64,000 nucleotides of DNA. It comes from Hyaloperonospora brassicae (taxonomy: Eukaryota; Oomycota; Peronosporomycetes; Peronosporales; Peronosporaceae). Numbering within the stretch: the stretch's first letter is position 1; the number at the start of each line of letters is the position of its first letter. Below the pieces are notes generated by a model. That model searched no databases, was not told the origin of the DNA, and saw nothing but the letters and a program-made list of their open reading frames with translations. Made by a program: the position numbers and the translations under genes. Positions 1 through 11,917 of this stretch are shown here, one piece after another. The stretch covers positions 410,465-474,464 of the forward strand of contig CANTFL010000608.1 in assembly GCA_947650285.1 (NCBI GenBank), given 5' to 3'.

Positions 1-1286
1 GTCGCTAGGCACATGAAGGAAGGACCTTAGTGTTATTCGATACGAAAATGAAACCATGTTGTCACCTATCTTTACATCCTTATACACGAGCCGCGTGGTA
101 CAGTCCACTGGATTCCCTAATTTTGCGTACTCTGAAAAATCCAAATCGCTCGAGCACTTCACGTATACACTGTATTTGTCAAAAACTGAAGCTCGCATCA
201 CTATGATCGATTTGATTTGAACACCAAGATAATGAGACGCTCGGCCGTGATCGTTGAATCCATACTGCTCATCCAGCAACATGAATTGGTGTTTCTTCTG
301 ATCGACTGATTTAGTATCTGCCAGTAGATCGTCAACGTATCACAACGTCCGATGAATTGCTCCGTTTTTCCAACCTACTTATATCCCACGGCTCTGTTTA
401 TCCATGCTTAATGTTTTACACCTAAAGAAAGCGATCCGTTTTTTGTGCTCCAACAAATTTCAGCCTGCCGCAGACCGTACATCGCTATTTACTTTGTATC
501 CATTTTTGATCGCATTGACATGTTCTTCATCGCGATCAACCTACTGTGGAATTTGAAGATTCGCAGTGACGTATGCTGTATTGACATCACGTCTGTATAT
601 ATCCAATCCCAACAAGGCTGAAAATGCCACAAATTACCAAAATGACGTCATGTGAGCTATCGGTGCGATTATTTGGATTATAAATCAACACCGTCGCGTT
701 GCTTGTCTCCGCGAGCAACTAGCCGTGCTTTGAATCAAACAGCTTGCCCTTACTCGTTTTTCTTTACGGCATAAACCCAAATCGTCGTCAACATGTTAGC
801 CGAAGTTGCCACGTTCTACAAGGAAATTTTCTCTAGCACTCCTTTAGTCTTCAGTACTTCAAGCTCCTATAACTCCCCGTCACACCAATCGTGTGCATAT
901 CCATACTTCGGTGATTCCGCTTGATTTTTCGGTATCTGGACCATATTTTATAGTAGTTCTCTGTATCGTTCATCAAGTTACTTATGGTTGCATGAACGAC
1001 AAACTCTTTCCAACACGCTGGCATTGGACGCTGACCCGTACTCCGCAGATTCTCACGTTGCTTCTTCACTTTCAAAATACCAGTAATACTTCTTTTTTAT
1101 GACAGCTGTGCCCGCTTGCGTTTCGTCAGATCCACTTAAACCGTTAGTTTCGCCGCGCTGCAAACATTCTTAGTGTCGTCAATGTCTTTATCACTATCAA
1201 CCGGTCCTTGTTTACAGTCGACTGAGCCATTTTGCGAGCTGTTATGGTTCATGGACCTTGTAAAACATCCTTGGCTTGACCCTTTA
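1..1286 (-). mobile_element. Decayed Ty1/copia pol fragment (reverse transcriptase part)
   Basis: Read on the minus strand, this stretch gives a broken copia-type reverse transcriptase. Around 600-690 it reads like the RT palm region (APIAHMTSF, then LLGLDIYRRDVNTAYVTANL). A YVDDLLAD box lies near 340-355 and is followed by a SHYLGVQIKS-like segment near 230. There are many stops and frame changes, so it is a fossil. Its pre-integrase and integrase half lies on the far side of the gypsy element, at 9202-11457, in the same orientation. One copia element was therefore split between integrase and RT by the gypsy insertion. The fragment runs off the left edge of the window. Confidence 0.75.
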
Positions 1287-1678
1287 TGCAACGGGGCACA
1301 CCGTTGAGTGAGCTTAACGCAAGGGTTTTGGTGCCCCGACAGACGTACACGAGGCAAACGAGGAAGCGTAGATAAGGGAAAAGTAAAACTGTTGTGTTAA
1401 TATAATTAAGTCTTTTGGTACTGTCTCTCTGTTTAACCTGACTTAATTATACTAATATAACTGAGTGTATGGTGACGTCTCGTCATCACTCATTGCGCGC
1501 GTCCTGCGGCGATTGGTGGGTTGATATCATCAAGATATCAACCAATGAACAGACTCTTTGGCCGACCCTTCAATATCACCACTTTGGTGATATTGTTTAA
1601 AGAATATTCAACCTCATATTCTTTATTGTCATTGTTTCTTTAAAGTGACAATTCCATGTAACGGGCTATCCCGTTAAA
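1287..1678 (-). repeat. 3' LTR of gypsy copy 1
   Basis: A 392-bp LTR paired with 8810-9201. Its ends match the family pattern, TGTAACGGGG.. and ..CCCGTTACA, each with one or two changes (TGCAAC at the left end, CCGTTAAA at the right). It contains family hairpins such as AATATCACCA/TGGTGATATT and the block containing GCGCGC. The polypurine tract lies immediately inside it, seen on the plus strand as a run of C at 1682-1690. Confidence 0.9.
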
Positions 1679-1763
1679 TCACCCCCCCCTTAACTGATAG
1701 TCACCGTGTGACTATCGAAAATTATGGCGGCCACCCGTTGGTCACCATTGGGACAGGGAGCAC

Positions 1764-3420
1764 TTGTTGGGTCCGTTCCGTTCACTTTCCGCTCGACCTC
1801 GCATAGTTAACACGTGTATGCGGGGTGACGCAAGGCACACAGAGTCTGTGCCTGTGCCAGCTTCTGCGGCAGACGATTCGTTGCATGCTGCTCTTTATTC
1901 GCCTGCAGCAAGAAGTGATGCAGGTGCACGCGGTACAACACCGCGTGCGCATGATGACCCCGACATTGAGGTCATCTACTCTGGCGAGTCAGACGTGTCT
2001 GACTCGGGCAATGTTTCAGAGGCGTCTCGATCACCGGCGACGCCTCAGTATTCGCCAAAGCCACTGTCGAACGAACGGACTCGTGAGTTGCATCACAGTC
2101 TGTTCGGCAGTGATGATGAAGGTGATCAGAGTGGTGAGGAGTATTACTCCTTACCACCGCCGACTCGTGCTTCTTCGCACGAGAGTGATGACGATGGAGT
2201 GAGCCATCGTCAACCTGGGAGCCGTGGTACCAACAAGGGTACCACTATGAAGCGTGATAAGCTGAAGCCGTGGCGTTTGCCCGAACGGCTCATCAATAGC
2301 TTGTCTCATGAGACAAGCCAACACCATCAAATACCTTTATTCGATGCGACTGAGCTTCATGGCTTGAATTCCAGCGCGAGCAACGTTCGCGCTGAAGAGG
2401 ATTTTTATCTCGATGTCTTCCTTAGACATCGATGGTATAGCGGCAACCAAATGCGTGACAAAAACTCGCTTTTAGCAGCGCGGAACGCGTTCGTCCAAAA
2501 CGTAAAGAATTTTGGACGAGAAGGGTGTCTCAAGAAGCTTGAGGCAATACGCCTCAGGTTCGAAAAGCGAACGCCAACCGGTGCCAGGTACAGGTTGCAT
2601 CGTTTATCAAGTGAGGCCGGCATCCCATGCCTCACTTGGGGAGACCCTTGTGCGAGTTGTGCTGACAACTCGCAGAGTGCACCTAGGGATGTGTACTCCC
2701 TATGTTCGCCCTGGGGAAGGGCACACATCTCGGCTGAGATGCGTGACGCGATTGCAAACTTGCAATCCGTCTACAAGCGCCTAGGGCGCGTGTTTACCGA
2801 TGGGACCGAGGACCAATCGGATGAGTCTCGTCATACTGGCGGACGAGACCTTAACGTCCATCAACAGCTGAGAGCGGGACTTCCAGCTGTTCCAAGAGGG
2901 TGTATACCCCCGCCACTGGATGAGGTAGCTCGTCCTTGGTCCTGAATCGTCACGGTGGTTCAAGATCAGCTCCACTAAAAAGCGTTGACCACCGTGAGAA
3001 TCCACCAAAGGATGTGGTGGAGGAGGAAAGACCTCCTCCGGATGATTTGGCTCACCATCTCGACCCTTACGAGATGGATCGCGAAATCGATGAATTGCGC
3101 GCTGACTTGAAGCACGAGCGCGACCGTTGCTACGCTTTGACTGATACCGTGCGGAAGAACCGCAAGGATCGCGAGGCTGATCGGGCGAGAGACCGCGACG
3201 ATTATGCCACAGCGCAGCTTCAGGTCGAGAGGGATGTCCGCTATCTTTCCGGCGAGCTGGCGACAGCTCGCGGGGAGATATCTCGGTTGAGTTCCGAGGT
3301 ATCATATCTGCACTACCAGACGAATCGTCTGGAGCGCTAACGCAAGAACTTGGTGGATGTTCTTGAACTTTGGGGCTATCTTCATCGGAAGAAGAAGGCT
3401 CGTACAGACAGTACGGCCTG
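1764..3420 (+). pseudogene. Antisense ORF of gypsy copy 1 (coiled-coil protein of unknown function, broken)
   Basis: This ORF runs opposite to gag-pol and starts 85 bp inside the 3' LTR. The first open frame, 1764-2945, gives 393 residues: an acidic/Ser-rich low-complexity N-terminus followed by a more ordered segment (KNFGREG, TPTGARYRLHRL). A frameshift near 2940 moves to the frame 2936-3340, whose product is a long charged coiled coil (DLKHERDRCYALTDTVRKN, then GEISRLSSEV). A TAA at 3338-3340 replaces a sense codon of copy 2, and the frame then continues to a basic tail HRKKKAR and a stop near 3420. Copy 2 carries the same protein at 42041-43694 with breaks at other points, so the ancestor was probably one ORF of about 550 residues. 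The function is unknown. It resembles only in position the antisense genes of some retroviruses. Confidence 0.6.
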
Positions 3421-6400
3421 AGTCGCCCCACGTAAAACGTAGGATGCGTGCGCATCTTACGTGGCAATTCGAGTGTGTATGCATTGCTCTTGCTATGCAA
3501 CACTCGAAATGGCCCAATGTACGTCGGCAGTGGTTGACTACTGCCGACACTAGTGACTGCATGTCCAGGTAAGTTTACCGTAGACAGCAGTACTAGGTCG
3601 TTTCCCCTTAAATGGAGGAACATTTGCTCTTCCATTCTTGTCTGCGTTCCGTTTCTGGCGGTTCACCGCATTTGCGATGGAGTCTTAAATGAAACAGACT
3701 ACCGCCTCTCAAGTCAGCGGGAAGTTCCCTGCTGACTCTTTGTTTTGTCTTTCAGTGCGCTTCGTGCGCACTGCTAAGAGACTGTTCTCTTATTCAGCGA
3801 GGTTGTCTTCTTCCTCTCTGGAATAATCGTTGACGATGCTGAATATACCAGCATCGTCATCATCATCCGAGTCAGTAATAGCGTCGCCGCTATTATTGAG
3901 GTGATCTTCTTCATCTATGTCGACCTGATCGACATCGGCATCATACGTGACGACGTTAGCGTCGACACGTGATGGGCAAGAGCCAAAACGGTTTTTGCTC
4001 GATCGAGTCCCTCCACCCCTGATCCAAGAGTCACACTCTAGAAGGGTAGGCACACGTGGATGGCGTAAACCATTCACGTTAAACGGTTTGTGCTGTGTGG
4101 AAGCATGCACCGAATTATTGATGGCGAATTCCACCATGGGTAGGAATTCGTTCCGACTCGGAAACGAGTGGACATATCCTCGAAGGATATCTTCGAGGAC
4201 ACGGTTCGCACGTTCCGTCTTACCATCTGTTTCGGGATGGTCAGAAGTGGACATCGTCCACCGTGTTTCGAGAGAACGGAACACGGATTAACAAAATTCC
4301 GCCGTGAATCGAGGGTCACGGTCGGATACGAGTTCACGGGGTAACCCGTGGAGTCTAAAGACCGTGTCGAGAAAGAAACGAGCACAACCTTGAGCCTTGA
4401 TCGACTCGGGTACAGCAGCAAGATGCACCATCTTGCTGAACCGTTCAACAAACACAAGAATACCATCATTCTTGTGAGCGTCTTCGGTAAAACCGAAGAC
4501 GAAGTCCATTGAAATGGACTGCCAGCACTCTGCCGGAACCGGCAGAGGTTGCAATGATGCACGGGATGAAGGACTAGGCTTCATTCGTTGACAAACCTCG
4601 CAAGAACGTATGTACTTGCGTATAAACTGATACTGGCGCGGCTAGTAAAAGTCACGACTTACCGTGAGGTAAGTCTTTTCTCTACGACGTTGAACACCTG
4701 TTGGGGCATCGTGACACTCGTACATGATTCGTAAACGTAAATCATCATGAGCGGGGACGACGACACGATGCGTCCCGCCAGAAACAGCTGTATAATACAG
4801 AAACCCGTTGCGTTTCGTATACCGATCCGAGGAGGATCGGTACAAATCCGGTAAATCTTTCAATGATTTACTGGATGGATTCAACAGATGATCCATCAAT
4901 CGCAGAAGATCCTTATCTTCTACGGATGCCTTTCGTATGTAGTCAAGTAAGCTTGACGACGGAACACTGGCTCTCATTGCACAGTGGGCTTATCCTCACT
5001 ATTGGATTGTGCGTACGGCTCGAAATCGGGCCGGCGCGAGAGCGCATCACTGACGACGTTTAGTCGTCCTGATTTATACTCTACGGGGAAGTTGTACTCC
5101 GCGAAGAAAGACAGCCACCTCGCCATTCTCTGCGAGAGGTTTGGGTTGGTTAAGGCCGTGCGTAGTGACGCATGGTCCGTATAGACAACAAACGGTCTAT
5201 CTCCAAGAAGATAGACCCGAAACTTAGCCAGTGCATACTTCATGGAAAGGAGTTCCTTGTCATGCACTGGATTAACGCACAGCCGATCGCAAAATCGATG
5301 GCGTCACAGACCACGTGAAAAGGTCTTTCCTGATCTGCAATCGCCAAGATCGGCGATTGCATCAAGCTTTGCTTGATACCCTAAAAGAAACGCTGGCACT
5401 CAGCGTTCCATGACCACTTGACATTTTTCTTGAGTAAACAAGAAAGATGTACCGTCATTTCGGCGTAGTTGCGCGAGTACTTAAGCAAGTACGCCGCGAG
5501 CCCAAGGAACTTCCTAAGTCCCTTGACATCTACTGGCACTGGCCAGTCGGTGATCGCCTTGATCTTTTCGGGATCAGGGCGTACGCCGTGTTTACCCACG
5601 ATGCACCCAAGAAGTGGTATTTCGATAGCCGCGAATATACACTTCTTGAGGTTTGCGTACAACTTATGCTTGCGCATAATTTGAAGAACCTGACGAACGT
5701 GAGTTCTGTGAACTTCAACGTCCGTCTTTCCGTCCATAGCCCGGCTATGGGCGAACACATCGTCGAAGTAACTCGGTGCAAAGTCTCGCACCGGTCTCAA
5801 CAGATTTTTAACACACCTGTTGAATGTTGCAGGGGCATTGCTCAGCCCCTGTGGCATAACTAGCCACTCCCACAGCATCCCGCTGGGGGTACTCACTGCC
5901 GTGAACGGGATGTCCCGTCCACGCATAAGGATGTGATAGAACCCATCCATCAGATCCATGGACGAAAATATATTACTCTTTGACATACCATCTATGATTA
6001 CGTCCTTTCTCGGTATCGGCTCAGACGCCGATACCGTTGCAGCATTCAATTTGTTGAATGCGTGCACTTTACGCCACCCTCCTGTGGCCTTTCGCACACA
6101 GAAGGTCGGAGAGCTGTGAGGGGATGTTGATTCCCTCACATGGCCCGCTGCTAAGCGATCGGTAAAGAACTTGTCGATCGCTAGTACTTGTTCACGAGGC
6201 AGTGGCCACTGCTTCATGACACAGTACTTTGAGCCCGGTCTGAGCTCGATCTCGTGTCGAGTGCCTTTGTCCTTAGGTAACTCGCAAGGTACGGATTCAG
6301 GGAACACATCCTTGAATTCGATCAAATCCTTGTACAAAGGATTTGCCGGGAGTGACTCCCAGGATTGAGACGTATATCGATCAATCCGAATCTTCTCATC

Positions 6401-7606
6401 GCGTTCACTTTCGTCCATCGATGAGCTGCTGAGAACCCGTTCGTTCTCAGCAAATACTGTTGCCGACCGAATATCGGCCACATACTCATCCTCTGTGACG
6501 AGCATGCAGATCTGCTTGACTTTGCCACTACGCGGATCAGGCAAGACTCATTTCGATTCTAGCGTTGGCAACTGAGTTATCTCCGAAGTTAACTTCGGAG
6601 GCACAATGAGATCAAGCGTATAAGCGCCTACGCTTGATCCGTCATTGACCGAGACGTTCAACGTCTCAATTTCTTCCTGGGAACTTGCTTCCACAGGTTG
6701 CTGAGGGCCTGATCCCTCAGAAAGTGACTCTTGAGGAATTCCTTCCTCAATTACGTGGGGACTTATTCCCTCGACGTCTTCCGACTGTGGCTGTGCAACC
6801 ACAGTCAGGCATCGGTCCTATACGGTAGACTCTCCAGTCAACCTAGGATGTCCATGTTGCCCTTCGAAGGCAACATGTTTCTTCTGTCTAAGATGCTGCC
6901 CGCTAGGCATGCATCCATGTCCCGGTCCACTCGACTTATTCGAGTGGTGGACCTTCGGCGCAGCCTGTACTTCTACACAGCCGCCGGGAGCTTGCTCCAC
7001 AGTGTAGTGATAAACTACACTGTGATCTTGTGCAGTCGTGCTAACGACCGTACCGCAAGTGAGGCCATCGCACTCACTCGCAGAACTACCACACGCTTGT
7101 GGGCGCTCCAAGATGTTCATCAGATGGCCATCTGATGAACAAGTGGCAGGCATCTTCACGGATCGATGCTGCCAGCTCACTCTTGGCTCGTATCTTCTGA
7201 GCCAAGGTAATCTCAGGATGACATCAAATTTGTCATCCAGATCTAGTACGATGAAGTCATCATCGTACTGTTCGCCCTCTAACGTGTAGTGGATTCCGAC
7301 TACACGTTTATTAACGGTAATCGATGCGCCTGTTGCAAGGCGCACCGTCATCCTCGTGAGGGGAATATCGCGCTCAACGAACTTGAGCCTACAACCCTCT
7401 AGTGACTGACGACGAACAAAGTTGTTCGACGCCCCACAGTCTACTAGGGCACGAAGTGACAAATCATTTGTCGCTTCCAACTTCATAGTGATGAACGAAA
7501 CGTTATCACCAGGTGCAGAGACACACAATGATTGTGTATCTGGAGCAACTTTCGTCAAGAGATTTGCAAATTCTCTTGAGGTTGCTGGAGCAGTAGGGCG
7601 CTCCGC
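2781..7606 (-). pseudogene. pol: pol of gypsy copy 1 (protease-RT-RNase H-integrase-chromodomain), multiply broken
   Basis: Domains in order on the minus strand: retropepsin-like protease with ALVDCGASNNFV (near 7440); RT at 6544-5381, including a SYFDDVFAHS box; RNase H fragment at 5267-4974 (HDKELLSMKYALAKFRVYLL); integrase zinc and catalytic regions at 4977-3790 (with HPETDGKTERAN); a run of Asp; then a GPFRVL segment and a chromodomain (RFLVELILNHRDD, SYLIQWRGYTPSWNSW) at 3635-2781. Frameshifts separate nearly every block, and about 73 bp is missing near 5280 relative to copy 2. The 3' part overlaps the antisense ORF on the other strand. It is a dead copy, useful as a comparator: it keeps sense codons where copy 2 has stops at 38971 and 42517. 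Confidence 0.85.
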
Positions 7607-7608
7607 CT

Positions 7609-8765
7609 CTACTGACCCCGATCATTTTTTGATGGTCCGTCTCGCTGTTGCGGTGTCGCAACAGCGCTGGACCCACGCCCATTGCCCGTCTTGACGAATG
7701 GTCGTCCATTTTGCTCAGTAATGTTTGGTACTGGGCGTGGAGCACTACCCTCATATGCGTAGTGCCCTAACTTCTGACAGCGATTGCACTTCTGCAATCG
7801 CTTGTTGTTTGAAGAGCGAAGTCTCTCGCTCTCAACATAGCAGAGGTCCATGGGTTCTGGACCTCCGATCTCTTGTCGTCTCGGTGGACGGTAAGAGTTT
7901 GAGCTAGCATGAGCCTGTCTCAGGCTTAAGTCTTCCTGTTCCGCGGCTGATATCGCATCTTCCAGCGTATTCAGCTCTCAAGGCGGAACAGGTGGCTCCT
8001 GACGGGCCCTTCTGCGAGCCCTTGCATGAATACCGTAATCAACGTGTGTTCATGAACTGGGTTAGCAGTTGTACTACTCGCAAGGATTCGTATATGTTGG
8101 GCGTAATCGTGAACATCACGCTTACCCTGCTTGAGTTTCAGTAGCTCTCAACGAGCTCTGAACTCAGCACGTGGCGGCTCAAACGTTTGTCTGAGCCGGG
8201 ACTTGAAGTCATCTAGCAACCTAAACATATGTGGGTGCTACTCTCGAGTCCCAGGGACCAAGTTTTGGCACGCCCTGCCAAGTGGGTCTGAGCAAATGTG
8301 AGTTTCATTAGCTCATCTTCGACGCGACGAGCCCTTAAGGCTCTGTCGAGTTCGACAAAGTACAGTAACAGGGAGTCTTCCGGGACTCCACTGTATTTGG
8401 AGATGTCAACTTTCATGACTTCGGGATGACGCGCATGTGCCGTCCCGCCCACAGCAGCATGGAATTACTGCTGTCTCAACAGCTCTGTCTGTTGAGAACC
8501 GAGTTCTCTCAACTGCTCGGCCTATTGAGAGCCTTGCTGGTGAAGCAAGGCTACTTTCCTTTCTTTCGGCGACAAGTTCATTTTATATGAACTTGGCTAT
8601 AGCGGCATGTTGTTGGTCTCTGTCTAGAGACTCCAACATGGCGCTAATGGCGAACTCGCCTACGGTAGAACTCATTCGTTCTACCGCACCCCATTCGATG
8701 TCGCTCGAATGGTTAAACCCTTCACGCGTGGCGTGAAAAGTCTCTTCATCATCCAACATGTTCAT
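7609..8765 (-). pseudogene. gag: gag of gypsy copy 1, broken
   Basis: Fragments at 8765-8583, 8452-8213 and 7851-7609 align with the intact gag of copy 2 (start MNMLDDEETFHATREGF; capsid segment LLLYFVELDRALRARR). The zinc knuckle reads CNRCQKLGHYAYEG, so the last Cys of CX2CX4HX4C has become Gly. The slippery run seen in copy 2 is kept near 7626-7632 (AAAAAAT on the minus strand), directly before the gag stop. Several indels prevent a full-length product. Confidence 0.85.
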
Positions 8766-8809
8766 GTTGGATACTGTGGTCCTTGGAAGGACTACAAAGT
8801 GCTACCAGG

Positions 8810-9201
8810 TGTAACGGGGCACACCCTTGCGTGAACTTAACGCAAGGGTTTTGGTGCCCCGACAGACGTACACAAGGCAAGCGAGGAAGCGTAGATAAGG
8901 GAAAAGTAAAACTGTTGTGTTAATATAAGTAAGTCTTATGTTACTGTCTCTCTGTTTAACCTGACTTTATTATGTTAATCTAACTGAGTGTATGGTGACG
9001 TCTCGTCACCACTCATTGCGCGCGTCCTGCGGCGATTGGTGGGTTGATATCGTCAAGATATCAACCAATGAGCAGACCCTTTGGCCGACCCTTCAATATC
9101 ACCACTTTGGTGATATTGTTCAAAGAATATTCAAGTTAATATTCTTTATTGTCATTGTTTCTTTAAAGTGACAATTCCATGTAATGGGCTGCCCCGTTAC
9201 A
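8810..9201 (-). repeat. 5' LTR of gypsy copy 1
   Basis: The 392-bp partner of 1287-1678. On the plus strand it begins TGTAACGGGGCA and ends GCCCCGTTACA, a perfect 11-12 bp terminal inverted repeat. The element-internal sequence adjoining it on the minus strand begins CCTGGTAGCAC, where TGG is the usual start of a primer-binding site. I could not identify the primer tRNA. Confidence 0.9.
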
Positions 9202-11457
9202 CCTTACACTTGATTCCGTCGCTAGTGCTAAATCGTCGCATATATAGCCCCATCGATTGACCAGCGTTGGTCATCACCGATTCTTCTTCAGACATCTCGC
9301 CAGGCTCATCCATTGTTGCTTCTTCTACGGCCAGATCACTAGTGTCACCAGATTCATTTATATTTCTGTGGGCAGAGTCGGATGTATCACGATCATCGAC
9401 TGGTACTGTACAACCACTGTCTTGTGCATCCGTGTCTCTTGCATCGGTTTATATGTGGCTCATGCTTTCTGCGTCTTCAACAATGCTTTCCAGTTCTTTG
9501 TCACTTATAACGTATTGGCTATCCTTAATGCTTGCTTCGACATCGCTGTCGTTTTCCGTGGGTGTGTATTTGGTGGTGTGGCGGTCGTGATAAAAACTTT
9601 CCAATAACGCGAATGTCAGGTACAAATTTCCGCGTACGTTCATCTGGAAAGTAGATCCTGCAACCCAATACATCTTCCACATCCCCCAAACTTTATCCGA
9701 GTTTTGACATGACAGTTGAGGTTGTGACGCCGTGCGTCGACTTGATCGTGCAATTACACCAAATAACCAAATTTGCGAAGACGACGAATGTCTGTCCACT
9801 ATCCAAACATCTATTCATACGGTGTGCTATTACACCCTCGAGTAAATGTCCGGTTCCTGATACAAACTGAGCATTGGAACGCATCAGTCCAAAACAGACG
9901 GGGCATTCCTATGTGCTCCAACGTTGCGCACGTCATCTATCAATGTTCTGTGCACACGTTTGCAGGGGTTCTGTTACGAATTGACAGGTCCAACCTATAC
10001 GTGCTCGATGCCTCTATCTTTCAATCATAGTTTATACTGTGCACTGGCGAATTTTTAGCCTTTATTCGTTATCAACTGGCGAACCAGAAAATCGATCGTC
10101 TTTCCGTCAAGATATTTGGTTGCATGGCGAACAAATTTTCGTTCAGCCCAAGCAAAGTACTGTGTCAGCGATGCGGACACTGCATGTAATGCTTTTATTC
10201 GCAGCACATACGTAACAACAAACATGCTGTATGCATCCATGATCACTAATACTGCACCAATGTGCATGTCACTATTAACGCGTGACATCAGCAAATCTGC
10301 ATATACGAGCTGGTTGAGCTGCACAATTTGTCTGTTCAGCTTCTTGAAAAGCTTACTACTTGCTTTGTCAATTGTCACATCTCGCAATCACGTACACCAT
10401 GTACCGATAGCATCATTCCGTCAACACGCTTTCGATCCACCATATTTTAATGTACTGAGGGCATATATGGACGAAACTCTTCTGCCATGATTGCAAATCG
10501 GCAACACCGTCTCGATCCGTATGGTTTATCGTGCGTGTTTCTGAGTTTGATTTGTTCTTGTCACCTACTGGAACTTGTCCCTCGAATATCCATACTGCTC
10601 CGACTTTGTCATCTTGAGCCAACGACACATTACTTTTCAGAGTAGTGAAGCGGTACGCATTGTAGTCCTACTCTCTGACTTGAATTTATCGTCAGGCGCA
10701 CTCTTCATCGATAAAAGCAAATTACTTATGCCAGAAACGAGTAGCACGTCGTCGATCACAGTATGCACTGTCTTTCCAGCGACAGACGTCTCGGGTAAGA
10801 TCGTTCTCACTCCGAATGGCTGCTCCGTAAAGCTGGGTGCAATTCCACGCACAGTTGATTCGTAGCTCGAAAGCTTTCGATCGCGAATAAAGTACCGCTT
10901 GTATTCGACCACATGTGTGTTTGAAATTCAGTGTCAATATACCACTTCTACATCCCAAAAGCATTGACCACTTGCTCATCGTCATTTAGAGCTTCGTCCA
11001 CGTAATTCCATGGTTGACACGTCTTGATCTGCTTTAGATGTCGCAATCACGTCACGCTGCCTGAAGCTCGTTGTCATAATCCGCTTGCATTCCCGGCGAG
11101 CGACACTTTTAAAGTGTCCATTTTGGACCTTTACTACCTTTGTCATGTATTCACGATCTGAATAATCCCTCTACAGATGCTCACTAGTGCCGAATAAGTA
11201 ACACCTCTTCTTGTTGTCGTTCGTCTTTAAGTTTCCATTGTACACATCAGTATTGAATCCTTTGCTATCCATAATATGAATTGTTTTCTTGTCGCGTTGA
11301 CGGTCCACGTCTTTCCATTTTACGCCCATACCCATAAAAGCACCGTTACCAAAATCGCCTATAGTCTCTTCATGAGGAGCGGTGGCTGTGCGAACGAGTT
11401 CGCAAATTTTATCCGGACTGCAACCTGCTGAGTCACTTGTAAACCCTACAGTCTGCC
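9202..11457 (-). mobile_element. Decayed Ty1/copia element, gag knuckle, protease and integrase part
   Basis: Minus-strand reading gives, in order: a degraded zinc knuckle (KKRCYLFGTSEHL, near 11200); a protease/pre-integrase segment at 10912-10637 (YESTVRGIAPSFTEQPFGV, then DDVLLVSGISNLLLSM); a GAG-pre-integrase-like piece at 10490-10413; an integrase core at 10387-10055 (VYADLL, VLVIMDAYSMFVVTYVL, LITNKG); and a post-integrase segment near 9780 (LRKFGYLV). Stops and frame changes are frequent. It continues at 1-1286 on the far side of the gypsy insertion. The N-terminal half of gag is missing next to the LTR at 11458. Confidence 0.75.
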
Positions 11458-11917
11458 TGAAACGGGGCACGCTCTTGCTCAGATAACTGAGCAAGACCTT
11501 GTACTGATAACAATACAAGGTTGCGTACTCTCGACGTCACGCACACGTGGCGTTGAGGAAGTACGAGGAAGTAAACAGAACTCGCAAGCTCTGTTTAAGG
11601 TGTAAGTAGAACTGTATTTGATATAGTTAATAAAATTACCTTTGTCTTAATCTAACTATGTTATACTACAAGTCCCTATGTTGGTTTCTTGCTCACCACC
11701 CATTGCGCGCGTCTAGCAGCAATTGGTGGTTAGTCTGGTTGATCTATTGTGTAAATCAGTCAGCCAGTGGAGCACCCCAAGAATGTTGTCCCTGAAGGCA
11801 ACATTCAATCAACATCACCTCTTCTTGAGTGATGTTGATTGAATATTATCAAAAATGATAATATTCAAAAATTGGAACATTAGTACCGATTTCATGTAAC
11901 GGGCTCACCCCATTACA
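11458..11917 (-). repeat. LTR of a second family (family B), minus orientation
   Basis: A 460-bp LTR bounded by TGAAACGGGGCACG and GGGCTCACCCCATTACA. It shares a layout with the gypsy LTR (palindromic end, GCGCGC block, hairpin-dense) but not its overall sequence. Internal inverted repeats include 13-nt arms at 11806-11818 and 11829-11841 and 9-nt arms CTTGCTCAG/CTGAGCAAG. Related copies lie at 44447, 47814 and 58634. I see no target duplication (CTGCC and GGTGG flank it). It could be the 5' LTR of the adjacent copia element, but its style fits a gypsy relative better. Confidence 0.7.

Larger units (their letters stand above)
1287..9201 (-). mobile_element. Ty3/gypsy chromovirus copy 1, full-length but inactivated, nested in a copia element
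   Basis: The element is bounded by two 392-bp LTRs and ordered on the minus strand as gag, protease, RT, RNase H, integrase, chromodomain. The antisense ORF follows near the 3' LTR. Flanking bases are CTTTA (1282-1286) and CCTTA (9202-9206), an apparent 5-bp target duplication with one change. By hand count the LTRs differ at about 25 of 392 positions, so the insertion is not recent. Gag and pol are cut into at least eight frames, and part of the RNase H region near 5280 is deleted relative to copy 2 by about 73 bp. The copy should be non-autonomous. Confidence 0.9.

Noticed and set aside
11458..11917. LTR B as the 5' LTR of the copia element
   Set aside because: Position and orientation would allow it, but the N-terminal half of gag is absent, there is no target duplication to test, and its end motifs and hairpin style match the gypsy LTRs better. 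Left open, not claimed.
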